Shown: positions 16,308 through 25,083, numbered from the stretch's first letter. The stretch is DNA of 54,512 bases from Bacteroidota bacterium (GCA_018267385.1 JAFDYN010000003.1:1-54512), one strand, 5' to 3'. The notes: generated from the sequence alone by a model not told the origin. Translations and numbers: made by a program.

Positions 16308-18488
16308 CTACTGCACACTATAGGCCATGCTGAGCTGTATGAGAAAGGAGTGCACCTGCCCGATGGTGTCAAAGCGGTAGCGCGCCTGGCTGCTGCCCTT
16401 GCCCACCTTGATACTGTAGCTGCTCACCAGCGTATTGACCACGGCAAACATATCCTCATCTGTGCGGTCGTCTCCCAGTGCCAGCACGCAGTCATATTGC
16501 CGCAGCGGCAGCATGCGGTGCAGCACAGAGCCTTTATTGACAGAGGCAGGTTTCACCTCCACTACTTTATTGCCGCTCATCACGCAGGCATCGAGGTTCT
16601 CCAGGTAGCTCTGCAGCACAGAGATCAGGTCCTGCGCCTCGCTCCACACATTGCTGCCTGTGGCAGTGCGGTAGTGCCAGGCCAGGGAGGCTGCTTTCTC
16701 CTCTATGAAGGTGCCGCTGCAGCGCTCTGTGTAGAGCTGCATGATGCGCTGTACCTCCGGCAGCCATGTCTCTGCGCCTGTAGCTATCTCATGCCACTGG
16801 TCCCTGCGGCGCAGGTAGGTGCCATGCTCTGCGGCTATGGTGATAGGCAGGTGGCCCAGCCAGCGCTCCAGTGTAGCGCGGTCACGCCCGCTGCTCACCA
16901 CTACCTCATTGCGCGGGTCGCGGGCCAGGGCAGAGAGCAGCTCTATGACCTCTGCGCCGGGCGCAGCACGCTGCGGCTCCGGGTGAAAGGGCACCAGCGT
17001 ACCATCATAGTCCAGCAGTATCAGCCTGCGCTCTGCGGTGCTGTAGCACTGCATCAGGGCCTGCCGGTCCTCATACTCCAGCCAGGTAGTGATACGCTCT
17101 GCAGGTGCCTCCAGCGCCGCTATGAAGCTACCTGCCCAGTGGTGCACATCATTGGTGCGTATCTGCTGCTGCATAGTGGTGAGGCGCTGTGCCTGCTCAG
17201 ACTCGGGCATCTCCAGCGCCTGCAGGATACAGCCTGCCACCTCTTCATCGTCCAGCGGGTTGAAGAGCAGTGCACCGCTCATCTCCTTGGCCGCACCTGC
17301 CAGGTCACTGAGCAGCAGCACACCGTGTTTATCTTTGCGCGATGCGACAAATTCTTTCGCTACCAGGTTCATCCCATCGCGAAGCGGAGAGATCAGCGCC
17401 ACATCGCAGCCGGTGTAGAGGCTCAGCAGCGCATTGTAGTCCAGTGAGCTGAACTGGAATACGACCGGCGTCCACCTGTAGTTGCCCGCCATGCCGTTGA
17501 TACTGCTCACCATCTCCTCTATCATGCGTCGGCGCTCGGCATATTTTTTCACGGCAGTGCGTGACGGCACCAGCACGAGTATAAAGACGATACGCTCTCG
17601 CCACTCGGGGTTTAGCTCCAGAAATCTCCTGTAGCCCTTCAGGCGGTTCAGGATACCCTTGCTATAGTCCAGCCGGTCTACAGAGAAGATGACCTTCATG
17701 CCCGGATACAGGGCGCGTAGCTGCTCACGCTCCTGCACCACTGCGGGCTCATCATACGCACTGTGAAACTTGTCAAAGTCTATGCTGATCGGGAAGGCAT
17801 CTACACGTACCTGCCTATTCTGGTACAGCAGGCGGTACTGGCGCTGCTGCAGGCCCAGCATACGCCGCACACACTCCAGGAAGTGATCTGCATAGTCATA
17901 GATCTGAAAGCCGATGATATCGGCACCCAGCAGGCCCTCCAGCAGGTAGCGGCCACAGTGGCGCGGCAGCAGCCGCAGCAGCTCATAGTCGGGAAACGGC
18001 GTATGCAGGAAAAAGCCGATGCGCACACCGGGGCAGCGCTGCCGCAGCATAGCAGCCAGCGGCATGAGGTGGTAGTCATGTATCCACACGGTATCTCCGC
18101 TGCGTATGATCTGCGCAGCCTTATCTGCTATGATGGTATTGGCCTTGATAAAGGCGTCAAAAGAGTCTTTGCTGTATTCTACAAAGGAGGGGAAGTAGTG
18201 GAAGAGCGGCCAGAGCACAGAGTTGCTAAAGCCCTCGTAGAAAAGCTTGTTGAGTTTGTCATGCAGGAAGACAGGGTGCAGCTCAAACTCGCCTTCATAT
18301 TTCGCCTGGCCCTTGTGCCAGTCTGCTACGCTGAAGTCTGCCACACCGAGCCACTTCAGCTGCTGGTCACCACCGGGCAGGGAGTGGAGCGCACTGACCA
18401 GCCCTCCGCTGGAGAGTTTGATCAGGATATCATCTTCGTCCTGTACAAATGAAACGGGTAGCCTGTAGGTAATGTTGAGCAATGCCAT
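16308..18488 (-). CDS. Bifunctional trehalose-6-phosphate synthase/phosphatase
   Basis: 726 residues from the ATG at 18488, chosen because MALLNITYRLPVS is the usual beginning of GT20 enzymes. Residues 1-460 are OtsA-like (WIHDYHLM 135-142, DRLDYSKGI 271-279, SPLRDGMNLVAKEF). Residues 480-726 are an OtsB-like HAD phosphatase (LLDYDGTLVP 491-500 with Asp493 and Asp495; GDDRTDEDMF). Together they make trehalose from UDP-glucose and glucose-6-phosphate via trehalose-6-phosphate, usually for osmotic and desiccation protection. Fused forms of this kind are common in Bacteroidota. Its stop is 13 bases from the convergent ELWxxDGT gene. Confidence 0.93.
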   Translation of the reverse strand: MALLNITYRLPVSFVQDEDDILIKLSSGGLVSALHSLPGGDQQLKWLGVADFSVADWHKGQAKYEGEFELHPVFLHDKLNKLFYEGFSNSVLWPLFHYFPSFVEYSKDSFDAFIKANTIIADKAAQIIRSGDTVWIHDYHLMPLAAMLRQRCPGVRIGFFLHTPFPDYELLRLLPRHCGRYLLEGLLGADIIGFQIYDYADHFLECVRRMLGLQQRQYRLLYQNRQVRVDAFPISIDFDKFHSAYDEPAVVQEREQLRALYPGMKVIFSVDRLDYSKGILNRLKGYRRFLELNPEWRERIVFILVLVPSRTAVKKYAERRRMIEEMVSSINGMAGNYRWTPVVFQFSSLDYNALLSLYTGCDVALISPLRDGMNLVAKEFVASRKDKHGVLLLSDLAGAAKEMSGALLFNPLDDEEVAGCILQALEMPESEQAQRLTTMQQQIRTNDVHHWAGSFIAALEAPAERITTWLEYEDRQALMQCYSTAERRLILLDYDGTLVPFHPEPQRAAPGAEVIELLSALARDPRNEVVVSSGRDRATLERWLGHLPITIAAEHGTYLRRRDQWHEIATGAETWLPEVQRIMQLYTERCSGTFIEEKAASLAWHYRTATGSNVWSEAQDLISVLQSYLENLDACVMSGNKVVEVKPASVNKGSVLHRMLPLRQYDCVLALGDDRTDEDMFAVVNTLVSSYSIKVGKGSSQARYRFDTIGQVHSFLIQLSMAYSVQ

Positions 18489-18823
18489 ACACAGAGTGGT
18501 TTTAAGAATGAAAAAAACAAATGGCAGGCCAGGGGGATATGCCGCCGGTAGTAGCCCGCATCCGGGCAAACCATATTATTAACTACGGATGAAAACAGGG
18601 GATATTGCAGGGCAAATTCACTTTGCTGCTAAGGCGCTGAGTGCTTTCTGTTTTTATATAGCCATGATGACTAAAACGAAAAGCAAATGCCGGTCACCCT
18701 TGCCTCACCTATGAAAAGCGATAGCGCACGGGGTAGCACCGGCCCTCCCCATGCCCCTCTACCACATTACGGCCCAAAAGGTTAAATTCGCTACCCCTAA
18801 AATCAAAAACGGGTGATCTGACT
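18489..18823. other. Divergent intergenic region
   Basis: 335 bases between the divergent otsA-otsB and unknown-protein genes. It must hold the promoters of both, but no exact TAnnTTTG box was found on either strand; a TATGGTTTG near-match on the minus strand precedes otsA-otsB. A small GCCCG/CGGGC hairpin lies near 18554-18567. No RNA gene or ORF was recognised. Confidence 0.5.
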
Positions 18824-19795
18824 ATGGCTATAGCTGTGAAAGAAGGTGTGACCAAGGTGGAGCTGCACTACTACTTTGCTGATGAGTCGCACAGTATGAA
18901 TGCGGCCATCCGCAATAAGTGCGAGCTGAACCTGCTGGGCATACTCAAAGAAATATCTACGATCCTCAATGGCCGCATACAGGTAGAGACCGAGGCCTAT
19001 ACAGAGGGCGGCCTGGTGGAGCGCTACCTGCTGCGCAGCAAGAGCGAGTATGTGCGCAGTGTAGCGGTGGCCCTCTTTCACTATGTACTGCCGCTGGAGG
19101 TAGATATAGAGCGGGTGGTGAGTGAAGAGGATAAGGACGCTACCAAAAAAGCAATAGACAACCTGCGCCGTGAGATAAGGGGCTACGAGCGCGAGGAGGA
19201 GGGTGTGAAGGTGGATATGGACAGCGCTGCCTCTCTGATAGCGAGCAACCTGAAGATCATCAAACTCAAGTCAAACTTCTACCGCCAGATCTCCAATAGC
19301 GAGAAGGTGACCAAGCTGGCCGTGCAGCAACTGAAACTAGATAACACCCCTGCGGGAAAACCTGCCGCAGTGAGCCGCAAAAAGTTTGACACGTATATGC
19401 TCGTAGCAGATACGCTGAAGCCGGAGACCGACGAGCAGGCGATCATAGAGATCATCAGCCCGGTACTCAAGGTGGGCAACTACAAGTGGAAGGGTATCTA
19501 CCAGGCTACAGGCCGCACCATCAGCTTCTCTATGAAGGATGAGGACTTTAAGAATGAGGTGATCAACCAGGGCACGCTCTTCAAAAATGGTACGCGGATA
19601 GAGTGCGTGCTGGATAGTACGAGGAAGATGAGCGAATTTGGGGAGGTGACAGTGACTGGCTACTCGGTATCTGTAGTGATCCGCAAGATAGACGACGAGG
19701 CCTCCGTAGAGGTGGCTCATAGCAAGCCGGTGAAGAAGAAGAAAGAAGAAAAGGAAATGCAGCAGCTGGATCTCTTTGGGTCGCTGTTTGGTTGA
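18824..19795 (+). CDS. Unknown protein with C-terminal sliding-clamp motif
   Basis: 323 residues, soluble and charged. The N-terminal part has HYYFADESHSMNAAIRNKCE and an ETEAYTEGGL segment that look conserved. Residues 120-150 are a charged helix. A KKFDTYMLVADTLKPETDEQ segment begins a second domain of about 110 residues. The tail is a basic linker (KPVKKKKEEKEM) ending in QLDLF at 314-318, an exact match to the bacterial beta-clamp-binding consensus QL[SD]LF. The layout (folded domains, flexible basic linker, clamp peptide) suggests a DNA-linked role, but I cannot name the family. It lies between otsA-otsB and hipBA, on the hipBA strand. Confidence 0.75.
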   Translation: MAIAVKEGVTKVELHYYFADESHSMNAAIRNKCELNLLGILKEISTILNGRIQVETEAYTEGGLVERYLLRSKSEYVRSVAVALFHYVLPLEVDIERVVSEEDKDATKKAIDNLRREIRGYEREEEGVKVDMDSAASLIASNLKIIKLKSNFYRQISNSEKVTKLAVQQLKLDNTPAGKPAAVSRKKFDTYMLVADTLKPETDEQAIIEIISPVLKVGNYKWKGIYQATGRTISFSMKDEDFKNEVINQGTLFKNGTRIECVLDSTRKMSEFGEVTVTGYSVSVVIRKIDDEASVEVAHSKPVKKKKEEKEMQQLDLFGSLFG

Positions 19796-19916
19796 TCTCA
19801 GATTTCGGGTTTTTGATTTCAGCCAAATGACTAGTCCCCTGACCTCAGATAGGCTGCCCCGGGCATTTATAAATCATTTTCTTTATATCATTAGATTAAA
19901 TCCATTTTATCTCTTT

Positions 19917-19970
19917 AGTGTTTTATTAATTAAACAAAATGCGCTAATTTTGTTCAATTAATAAAACATT
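19917..19970 (+). promoter_or_regulatory. hipBA promoter within a large palindromic operator
   Basis: Two 20-base arms (19921-19940 and 19947-19966) are inverted copies with a single mismatch around a 6-base spacer. Allowing one more mismatch, the arms extend to 24 bases, up to the ATG at 19971. The -7 box TAATTTTG (19945-19952) lies in the spacer and right arm. A HipB-like dimer bound here would cover the promoter, so the operon is very probably autorepressed. Confidence 0.85.
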
Positions 19971-20315
19971 ATGAGTAAGCGCGATATTATTTTACTCCCC
20001 AAACTGGCACGTATCCTGGCTACAGCCGGCGAAAACATCAAGCTCGCCCGCCTTCGCAGGAAATATACCACCGATCAGGTAGCCCAGCGTGCTAATATCT
20101 CCCGCACCACGGTGTGGATGATAGAGACTGGCACACCGGGTGTCTCTGTAGGTGCCTACCTCCAGGTACTCTTTGTGCTGGGTCTGGAGGAAGACATGGG
20201 TCGGCTGGCCGGCAATGATCCACTGGGCCGCAAGCTACAGGATGCTGAACTAATCACGGCAGCCAGGGCACCGCGCAGCAAACGTAAACCAAAAAGTGAT
20301 GGCAAAACAGAGTGA
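19971..20315 (+). CDS. hipB: HipB-like antitoxin (XRE HTH repressor)
   Basis: 114 residues. A Cro/C1-type helix-turn-helix spans about 20-80 (GENIKLARLRRKYTTDQVAQ, then ANISRTTVWMIETG). The C-terminal 30 residues are basic and probably disordered (RSKRKPKSDGKTE). It sits directly upstream of, and overlaps by 17 bases, a hipA gene, and its start codon touches a palindromic operator. It should bind and neutralise HipA and repress the operon. Confidence 0.85.
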   Translation: MSKRDIILLPKLARILATAGENIKLARLRRKYTTDQVAQRANISRTTVWMIETGTPGVSVGAYLQVLFVLGLEEDMGRLAGNDPLGRKLQDAELITAARAPRSKRKPKSDGKTE

Positions 20316-21567
20316 GCGGCAGGTGTGGGTCTATGCAGACTGGCAGGGGCTGGGCGGCCCGCAGCTGATGGGGGTACTGGCTGCTATGCGCAGCGCCGGG
20401 CAGGGCGAGGTATTCTCCTTTGAGTATGACCGGGCGTGGCTGGGGCAGCAGCAGGCCCTGTACCTGGACCCGCACCTCAACATGTATACAGGCCGTCAAT
20501 ACCTGCCCGATGGCAAGACTAACTTTGGCATCTTCATGGACTCCTCACCAGACCGGTGGGGACGTGTGCTCATGCGTCGGCGGGAAGCTCTGCTGGCGCG
20601 TATGGCAGGGCGCGATGCCAGGCCGCTGACAGAGATTGACTTTCTGCTGGGTGTCTATGACGTACATCGGATGGGCGCTATCCGGTTTAAATCAGCGGTA
20701 GACGGCGGCTATCAGAATGATGACGCGCAATACACCACGCCACCTATGACCAGCCTCAGGGCGCTGGAGCACGCCAGCCTGCAGCTGGAGCAGGACGGCG
20801 AAGATACAGAGGAGGAGCTCCGGTGGATCAACATGCTGATAGCCCCCGGATCATCTCTGGGAGGGGCACGGCCCAAGGCCAGCGTGACAGACCCCGCAGG
20901 ACAACTGTGGATCGCAAAGTTTCCCAGCATGTATGACACGAGAGATACCGGCGCATGGGAGATGGTAGCACATGAGCTGGCGATCCGCGCGGGTATCACG
21001 GTCCCGGAGAGCAGGGTTCAGGTATTTTCGGGCAGGCATCACACCTTCCTCACCCGGCGCTTTGACCGCACGGAGCAGGGTGAGCGCATTCACTTTGCCA
21101 GTGCCATGACGCTGCTGGGATACAGCGATGGCGCAGACCACACTACCGGCGCCAGCTACCTGGAGCTGGCAGAGATCATCATACGCTATGGAGCGGCTCC
21201 CGACCGTGACTTGCGGGAGCTATGGCGCAGGATCGTCTTTAGTATCTGTATCAGCAATAGTGACGACCACCTGCGCAATCACGGCTTCCTGCTCACGCCC
21301 GCTGGCTGGCACCTCTCTCCAGCCTATGACCTCAACCCCATAGACACAGCTCATGGCCTCACCCTCAATATATCAGAAGATGACAACGCACTGGACCTCG
21401 GCCTGGCCAGGTCTGTGGCGCCTCTATTCCGGCTAGATGAGCGAGAGGCAGAGGAGATCATAGCGCAGGTCACCGCTGCCGCCCGTGAGTGGCAGAGCAT
21501 AGCACGGCAGTATGGCATCAATACGAATGAAATGAAGCAAATGGAAAGGGCTTTTAGTCATTTTTGA
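20299..21567 (+). CDS. hipA: HipA-family Ser/Thr kinase toxin
   Basis: 422 residues from the ATG at 20299 (an upstream GTG at 20296 is also possible). The full HipA layout is present: the N-terminal subdomain (VWVYADWQGLGGPQ), a SSPDRWGR motif, the Ser/Gly-rich P-loop PGSSLGGARPKASV, the nucleotide-binding lysine in WIAKFPS, the catalytic SNSDDHLRNHG and the metal-binding PAYDLNP. Nothing essential looks lost. The E. coli enzyme phosphorylates glutamyl-tRNA synthetase and induces dormancy; other HipA types hit other tRNA synthetases, so the target is open. Confidence 0.92.
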   Translation: MAKQSERQVWVYADWQGLGGPQLMGVLAAMRSAGQGEVFSFEYDRAWLGQQQALYLDPHLNMYTGRQYLPDGKTNFGIFMDSSPDRWGRVLMRRREALLARMAGRDARPLTEIDFLLGVYDVHRMGAIRFKSAVDGGYQNDDAQYTTPPMTSLRALEHASLQLEQDGEDTEEELRWINMLIAPGSSLGGARPKASVTDPAGQLWIAKFPSMYDTRDTGAWEMVAHELAIRAGITVPESRVQVFSGRHHTFLTRRFDRTEQGERIHFASAMTLLGYSDGADHTTGASYLELAEIIIRYGAAPDRDLRELWRRIVFSICISNSDDHLRNHGFLLTPAGWHLSPAYDLNPIDTAHGLTLNISEDDNALDLGLARSVAPLFRLDEREAEEIIAQVTAAAREWQSIARQYGINTNEMKQMERAFSHF

Positions 21568-21637
21568 GGCCTAACGCACCTATAACAGCGCTTTGACCAG
21601 AGAGAGCGTGAGGTAATGAATGCATCTTTCACCAAGA

Positions 21638-22399
21638 TCACATCTGCGCCAGTATGGCGCTGATCATCTGCACCGCATAGGTGCCTGCCACGGGTATGAA
21701 GCGTGAGAAATCTATGTGTGACCTGTCGTCTGCGGTGTCTGAGATGGTGCGTATCACACTGCACGGCACACCATACTCATAGCACACCTGTGCCACTGCG
21801 GCGCCCTCCATCTCTACACAGAGTATATCGGGCAGATGCTCGGTGATGGCATCTCTGTGCTGCTGCGCCGAGATGAACTGATCTCCGCTGGCTATATCTC
21901 CGATATAGAGTTTAGGATGCTCTATACCAAAGAGGTGAAGCCTCTCGGGAGAAATGGCTGAGATAAGTGTGCCGCTATCGAGAAGGCGCTGTATCACGCT
22001 ACCTGCCCTCTGCAGGTGGTCCTCATGCGCCGGAAACCAGGTCATGCCCAGCAGTGGCACCTCATAGCGTGGCATGAGCGGGCGGCCATCCAGATCATGG
22101 TGGATCAGGCGCTGCGCCAGCACGATATCGCCCACGTGCAGCTCAGGGTCTATAGCACCAGCCACACCGGTGAAGATGATATCGGTGACTCCATATTTCA
22201 GGATGAGATGAGTAGCGGTGACGGCTGCGGCTACCTTGCCCCAGCGGGAGAAGGTGAGCACCACACGCACACTGCCTATGCTGCCGCTGTGATAGGTGCG
22301 GCCTCCCATCTCCTCTGTCTGCACATGGCTCATGAGCGCGGCGATACCGTCTATCTCCTCGTGCATGGCCCCCATGATGCCAATGATTTTCTCTCCCAC
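21638..22399 (-). CDS. mtnN: MTA/SAH nucleosidase
   Basis: 253 residues with the MTAN pattern: IIGIMGAMHEEI at the N-terminus (catalytic Glu), VEMEGAAVAQV near 170-180, and RTISDTADD with the catalytic Asp. It cleaves 5'-methylthioadenosine and S-adenosylhomocysteine to adenine plus the thioribose/ribosyl-homocysteine product, recycling purine and methionine and detoxifying methylation by-products. The start codon is GTG at 22399; the next ATG (codon 9) would cut the first beta-strand. Convergent with hipA. Confidence 0.9.
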   Translation of the reverse strand: MGEKIIGIMGAMHEEIDGIAALMSHVQTEEMGGRTYHSGSIGSVRVVLTFSRWGKVAAAVTATHLILKYGVTDIIFTGVAGAIDPELHVGDIVLAQRLIHHDLDGRPLMPRYEVPLLGMTWFPAHEDHLQRAGSVIQRLLDSGTLISAISPERLHLFGIEHPKLYIGDIASGDQFISAQQHRDAITEHLPDILCVEMEGAAVAQVCYEYGVPCSVIRTISDTADDRSHIDFSRFIPVAGTYAVQMISAILAQM

Positions 22400-22453
22400 T
22401 GTTACTATTTTGCAGCGCTAAGGAAGGAAAATTAATCCCTACTTTAGACAGCT

Positions 22454-22960
22454 ATGAATAGCAAAGCACAAAACTATATCGATACCCTGGAGCTGCAGCC
22501 ACACCCGGAGGGCGGCTGGTACCGCGAGACCTATCGCTGCGCAGAAAACATTGCCGCTGCACACCTGCCGGCAAGGTACGGCGGCGACAGGAGCCACAGC
22601 ACGGCTATCTACTTCCTGCTGCCCGGTGAGACCTTCTCTGCCTGGCACCGCATCAAAGCGGATGAAGTATGGCACCATTATGATGGCGATGCTGTAGAGA
22701 TCTATGTGATCAATGCAGATGGAGCACTAAGTGTCATAAAACTGGGCAAGGATATCAGCGCCGGCGAGCTACCACAGGCCGTGGTCGCGCATGGTGCTTG
22801 GTTTGCGTCGCGGTGTGCAGTGCGTGATGGCTATGCGCTGGTGGGCTGCACCGTAGCGCCGGGGTTTGACTTTGCAGACTTTGAGATGGCGGAGAGGGAG
22901 GCACTGACAGCACAGTACCCGCAGCATGCAGAGATCATCACGGAGCTGACGCGGCCGTGA
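22454..22960 (+). CDS. Cupin protein, DUF985 family
   Basis: 168 residues. The start (YIDTLELQPHPEGGWYRETY), the STAIYFLLPGETFSAWHRI segment and the later TVAPGFDFADFEMA match the DUF985 small cupin family. The cupin barrel probably binds a metal or sugar nucleotide; the function in bacteria is unknown. Divergent from mtnN, 54 bases apart, so promoters overlap. Confidence 0.85.
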   Translation: MNSKAQNYIDTLELQPHPEGGWYRETYRCAENIAAAHLPARYGGDRSHSTAIYFLLPGETFSAWHRIKADEVWHHYDGDAVEIYVINADGALSVIKLGKDISAGELPQAVVAHGAWFASRCAVRDGYALVGCTVAPGFDFADFEMAEREALTAQYPQHAEIITELTRP

Positions 22961-22970
22961 GGTAGCCACC

Positions 22971-23426
22971 TCAATCCGTGATATCGAGCTGCTGCTTGAA
23001 AACCGCGAGCGACGAAGGGCGGGCTGCTATCAATAGGATCAGGGGGATCAGCATAAAGGCATAGTAGACGGCTACATTGGTCAGGAAGGCACAGATGATA
23101 GTGAATAATGCCGGCCCATCCAGCGTAGCGCACCGGAATATAAAACCCTGCCTGTAGATCGCGACCTTGGCCTCCAGCCCCGATGTAGCACGCGCCTCAG
23201 CTATGCGCCGCTGGAAAACAACGTGGCCGATGGGCACCAGCGTCACTATGAGCACTATAGCCAAGATGGTAAACGGGTCGCTGATATTCAGCGTATAGAT
23301 GTGTCGGGGCGCCAGAACCCAGGTGATACCTGCAAACATAGTGGCACCTGCCACCATGGCCAGGTTAATGATTGATAAGGCTCTATAGTGAGCTTCTATA
23401 GGTGCTGGTGCGATCTGATTGTCCAT
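22971..23426 (-). CDS. Small four-helix membrane protein
   Basis: 151 residues with four hydrophobic segments: about 23-42, 48-68, 98-118 and 118-135 (last two closely spaced). The loop between the second and third is basic (FQRRIAEARATSG), so it should face the cytoplasm. No family recognised. It is convergent with the DUF985 gene (10 bases apart). Confidence 0.7.
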   Translation of the reverse strand: MDNQIAPAPIEAHYRALSIINLAMVAGATMFAGITWVLAPRHIYTLNISDPFTILAIVLIVTLVPIGHVVFQRRIAEARATSGLEAKVAIYRQGFIFRCATLDGPALFTIICAFLTNVAVYYAFMLIPLILLIAARPSSLAVFKQQLDITD

Positions 23427-23496
23427 AGGTGTAAGATAGGTATATGTACCCGATCTATCAAGTGCGTGCTCATTTACATCCTGTCTTTCTATTTCC

Positions 23497-23504
23497 TATG
23501 TTTG
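23497..23504 (+). promoter_or_regulatory. Promoter -7 box for DUF2461 gene
   Basis: TATGTTTG matches TAnnTTTG, 46 bases before the ATG at 23551. No clear -33 TTTG at 19-21 bases upstream, so moderate support only. Confidence 0.45.
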
Positions 23505-23550
23505 GGCCAACTATTACCCCCGCATAGTTGTTTAGACCGAAACACGATAC

Positions 23551-24240
23551 ATGAAACCACATACCATAGATAAGTCCACACTGAAATTTCTCAAAGACCT
23601 GGCGAAGAACAACAACAGGCCCTGGTTTGAGGCGCACAGGAGCGACTATGAGAAAGCACATCAGAATATGATCGCCTTTGCCGAGCAGGTGCTGACAGAG
23701 ATGGCCCGGCATGATGAGATAGAGAAGAAGTCTGCGAAGGGCAGCCTGCACCGCATCTACCGCGATGTACGCTTCAGCAAGGATAAGACGCCCTACAGCC
23801 CGCGCCTCTCTATGGGCATGCAGCGCGCTACCAGGCTCCGCCGCGGTGGCTACTATGTACACGTAGAGCCGGGTAATAGCTTTATAGGCTGCGGTTTCTT
23901 TGGCCCCGAGCCAAAGGACCTGCTGCGTATCCGCCAGGATATAGACCTGGGCTACGATACCTGGCGCCGCCTGCTGAAAGCCAAAGCGCTGAAAGATACC
24001 TTTGGCGGGATGCAGGGAGAGCAACTGGTGAATGCGCCAAAGGGCTATGAGCGTGACCATCCCGCGGCTGACCTGCTGCGGTACAAGCAGTATCTCTTCC
24101 GCCATGACTATACAGACGCAGAGGCACTCTCAGACGACTTTGCAAAGAAAGTAAGCGGCCACTTCAAGCTCCTGCGCCCGTGGCTGGACCATATGAGTGA
24201 GATACTGACCACAGATGTGAATGGCGAACTGATCGTGTAG
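23551..24240 (+). CDS. DUF2461 family protein
   Basis: 229 residues matching the DUF2461 pattern: TLKFLKDLAKNNNRPWFEAH near the N-terminus, RIYRDVRFSKDKTPY in the middle, GGYYVHVEPGNSFIGCGFF, then LRIRQDI. Family members are widespread and of unknown biochemical function. Soluble, no signal peptide, normal length. Confidence 0.9.
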   Translation: MKPHTIDKSTLKFLKDLAKNNNRPWFEAHRSDYEKAHQNMIAFAEQVLTEMARHDEIEKKSAKGSLHRIYRDVRFSKDKTPYSPRLSMGMQRATRLRRGGYYVHVEPGNSFIGCGFFGPEPKDLLRIRQDIDLGYDTWRRLLKAKALKDTFGGMQGEQLVNAPKGYERDHPAADLLRYKQYLFRHDYTDAEALSDDFAKKVSGHFKLLRPWLDHMSEILTTDVNGELIV

Positions 24241-24263
24241 CTACCAGAGGAGCAGTGGTCTCT

Positions 24264-24278
24264 TGGCACGCTATTGGC
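24264..24278 (+). promoter_or_regulatory. Sigma-54-like promoter
   Basis: TGGCACG-CTAT-TGGC matches the sigma-54 consensus TGGCACG-N4-TTGC at all but one base, with GG and GC at the right spacing. It lies 77 bases before the minimal T9SS protein. Similar TTGGCACG elements occur at 24723 and 38921. Confidence 0.45.
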
Positions 24279-24355
24279 ACTGGTAGGGCAGGGGCGTAGC
24301 CGCGATAGTCACACCTATGGCGGATATGTCTGCTTTTTCACCAAACCTCTCTATC

Positions 24356-24703
24356 ATGTCACAAAAAATACTCGCCGCATTTTTCACACTGCTCAGCTTT
24401 ACTGCTATGGCCTCCGGCCTGCGCGTATCATCGCTGGGCGCTTCTTTCCTCGTCATGGCCGCCGTGCAGCAGGAGCAGAGAGCCACTATTTTCCCCAATC
24501 CCGCCAAAGACAGGATCTATGTGAAGGGCGCGGCAGCAGCACGCATAGAGCTGATCAATATGATAGGTGAGCCGGTGCTGGATGAGCCGCTCACAGCATC
24601 AGGGCTGGTGCTGCTCACAGATATACAGCCCGGCATGTACATAGTGCACATATATGATGCAGATGGCACCGTGATACTCTCTACGCGCCTCACACGTCAG
24701 TAG
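24356..24703 (+). CDS. Minimal T9SS sorting-domain protein
   Basis: 115 residues from the ATG at 24356: a signal peptide (ILAAFFTLLSFTAMASG), a spacer of about 25 residues, and then a complete T9SS type-A sorting domain (ATIFPNPAKDRIYVKG, a VLDEPL turn, GMYIVHIYDADG and a final TRLTRQ). There is no cargo domain. It could be a remnant of a larger cargo, a decoy or competitor for the secretion machinery, or a very small surface protein. A sigma-54-like site lies upstream. Confidence 0.8.
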   Translation: MSQKILAAFFTLLSFTAMASGLRVSSLGASFLVMAAVQQEQRATIFPNPAKDRIYVKGAAAARIELINMIGEPVLDEPLTASGLVLLTDIQPGMYIVHIYDADGTVILSTRLTRQ

Positions 24704-24723
24704 CCGTGGGGAAAAAACGGGAT

Positions 24724-24737
24724 TGGCACGGATTTGC
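24724..24737 (+). promoter_or_regulatory. Sigma-54-like element with short spacing
   Basis: TTGGCACG followed by GAT and TTGC; the spacing between GG and GC is one base shorter than the consensus, which usually weakens sigma-54 promoters. It sits 49 bases before the DUF1328 gene. Confidence 0.3.
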
Positions 24738-24785
24738 TACTACCGGGATATGTAAAACGATTCATTCACTCTAAAAGAAAACAAT

Positions 24786-24956
24786 ATGCTAAGGTGGTCA
24801 TTCATATTCCTCATCATCGCTATAGTGGCCGGTATATTTGGCTTCACAGGCGCAGAGGCAGCAGCGGCATCTATTGCCAAGATACTTTTCTTCATCTTCA
24901 TAGCCGTATGGGTAGTGATGCTGGTACTCGGTATCACCATCTTCAAGAAAGCTTAA
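24786..24956 (+). CDS. DUF1328 (YtjA-like) small membrane protein
   Basis: A 56-residue protein beginning MLRWSFIFLIIAIVAGIFGF, then an Ala-rich turn (TGAEAAAASIAKI) and a second hydrophobic helix. This two-helix pattern matches the DUF1328/YtjA family of small inner-membrane proteins, often induced by stress. ATG at 24786, TAA at 24954-24956. A terminator follows at 25039. Confidence 0.85.
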   Translation: MLRWSFIFLIIAIVAGIFGFTGAEAAAASIAKILFFIFIAVWVVMLVLGITIFKKA

Positions 24957-25038
24957 TGAGCTGAAGGAAAACCGGACCGAGTGGAAATGAAACAAGGGAC
25001 CGAATGAAAACAGCATTTGGCCCTCATGAGAATGCAAA

Positions 25039-25065
25039 AGCCCCGCACGTCGGGGCTATTTTTTT
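25039..25065 (+). terminator. Rho-independent terminator
   Basis: Perfect 7-bp stem (AGCCCCG 25039-25045 with CGGGGCT 25051-25057) with a 5-base loop and a run of seven T (25059-25065). It ends the DUF1328 transcript. The small gene on the other strand ends at 25084, so the hairpin may work in both directions. Confidence 0.9.
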
Positions 25066-25083
25066 GTGGAGTAGTGTAGCGGG

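Noticed and set aside
16350..17447. 365-codon open frame opposite the trehalose gene
   Set aside because: It is the antisense shadow of otsA-otsB. The opposite strand carries all catalytic motifs, and this frame has Gln/His/Cys-rich, low-complexity composition typical of shadows.
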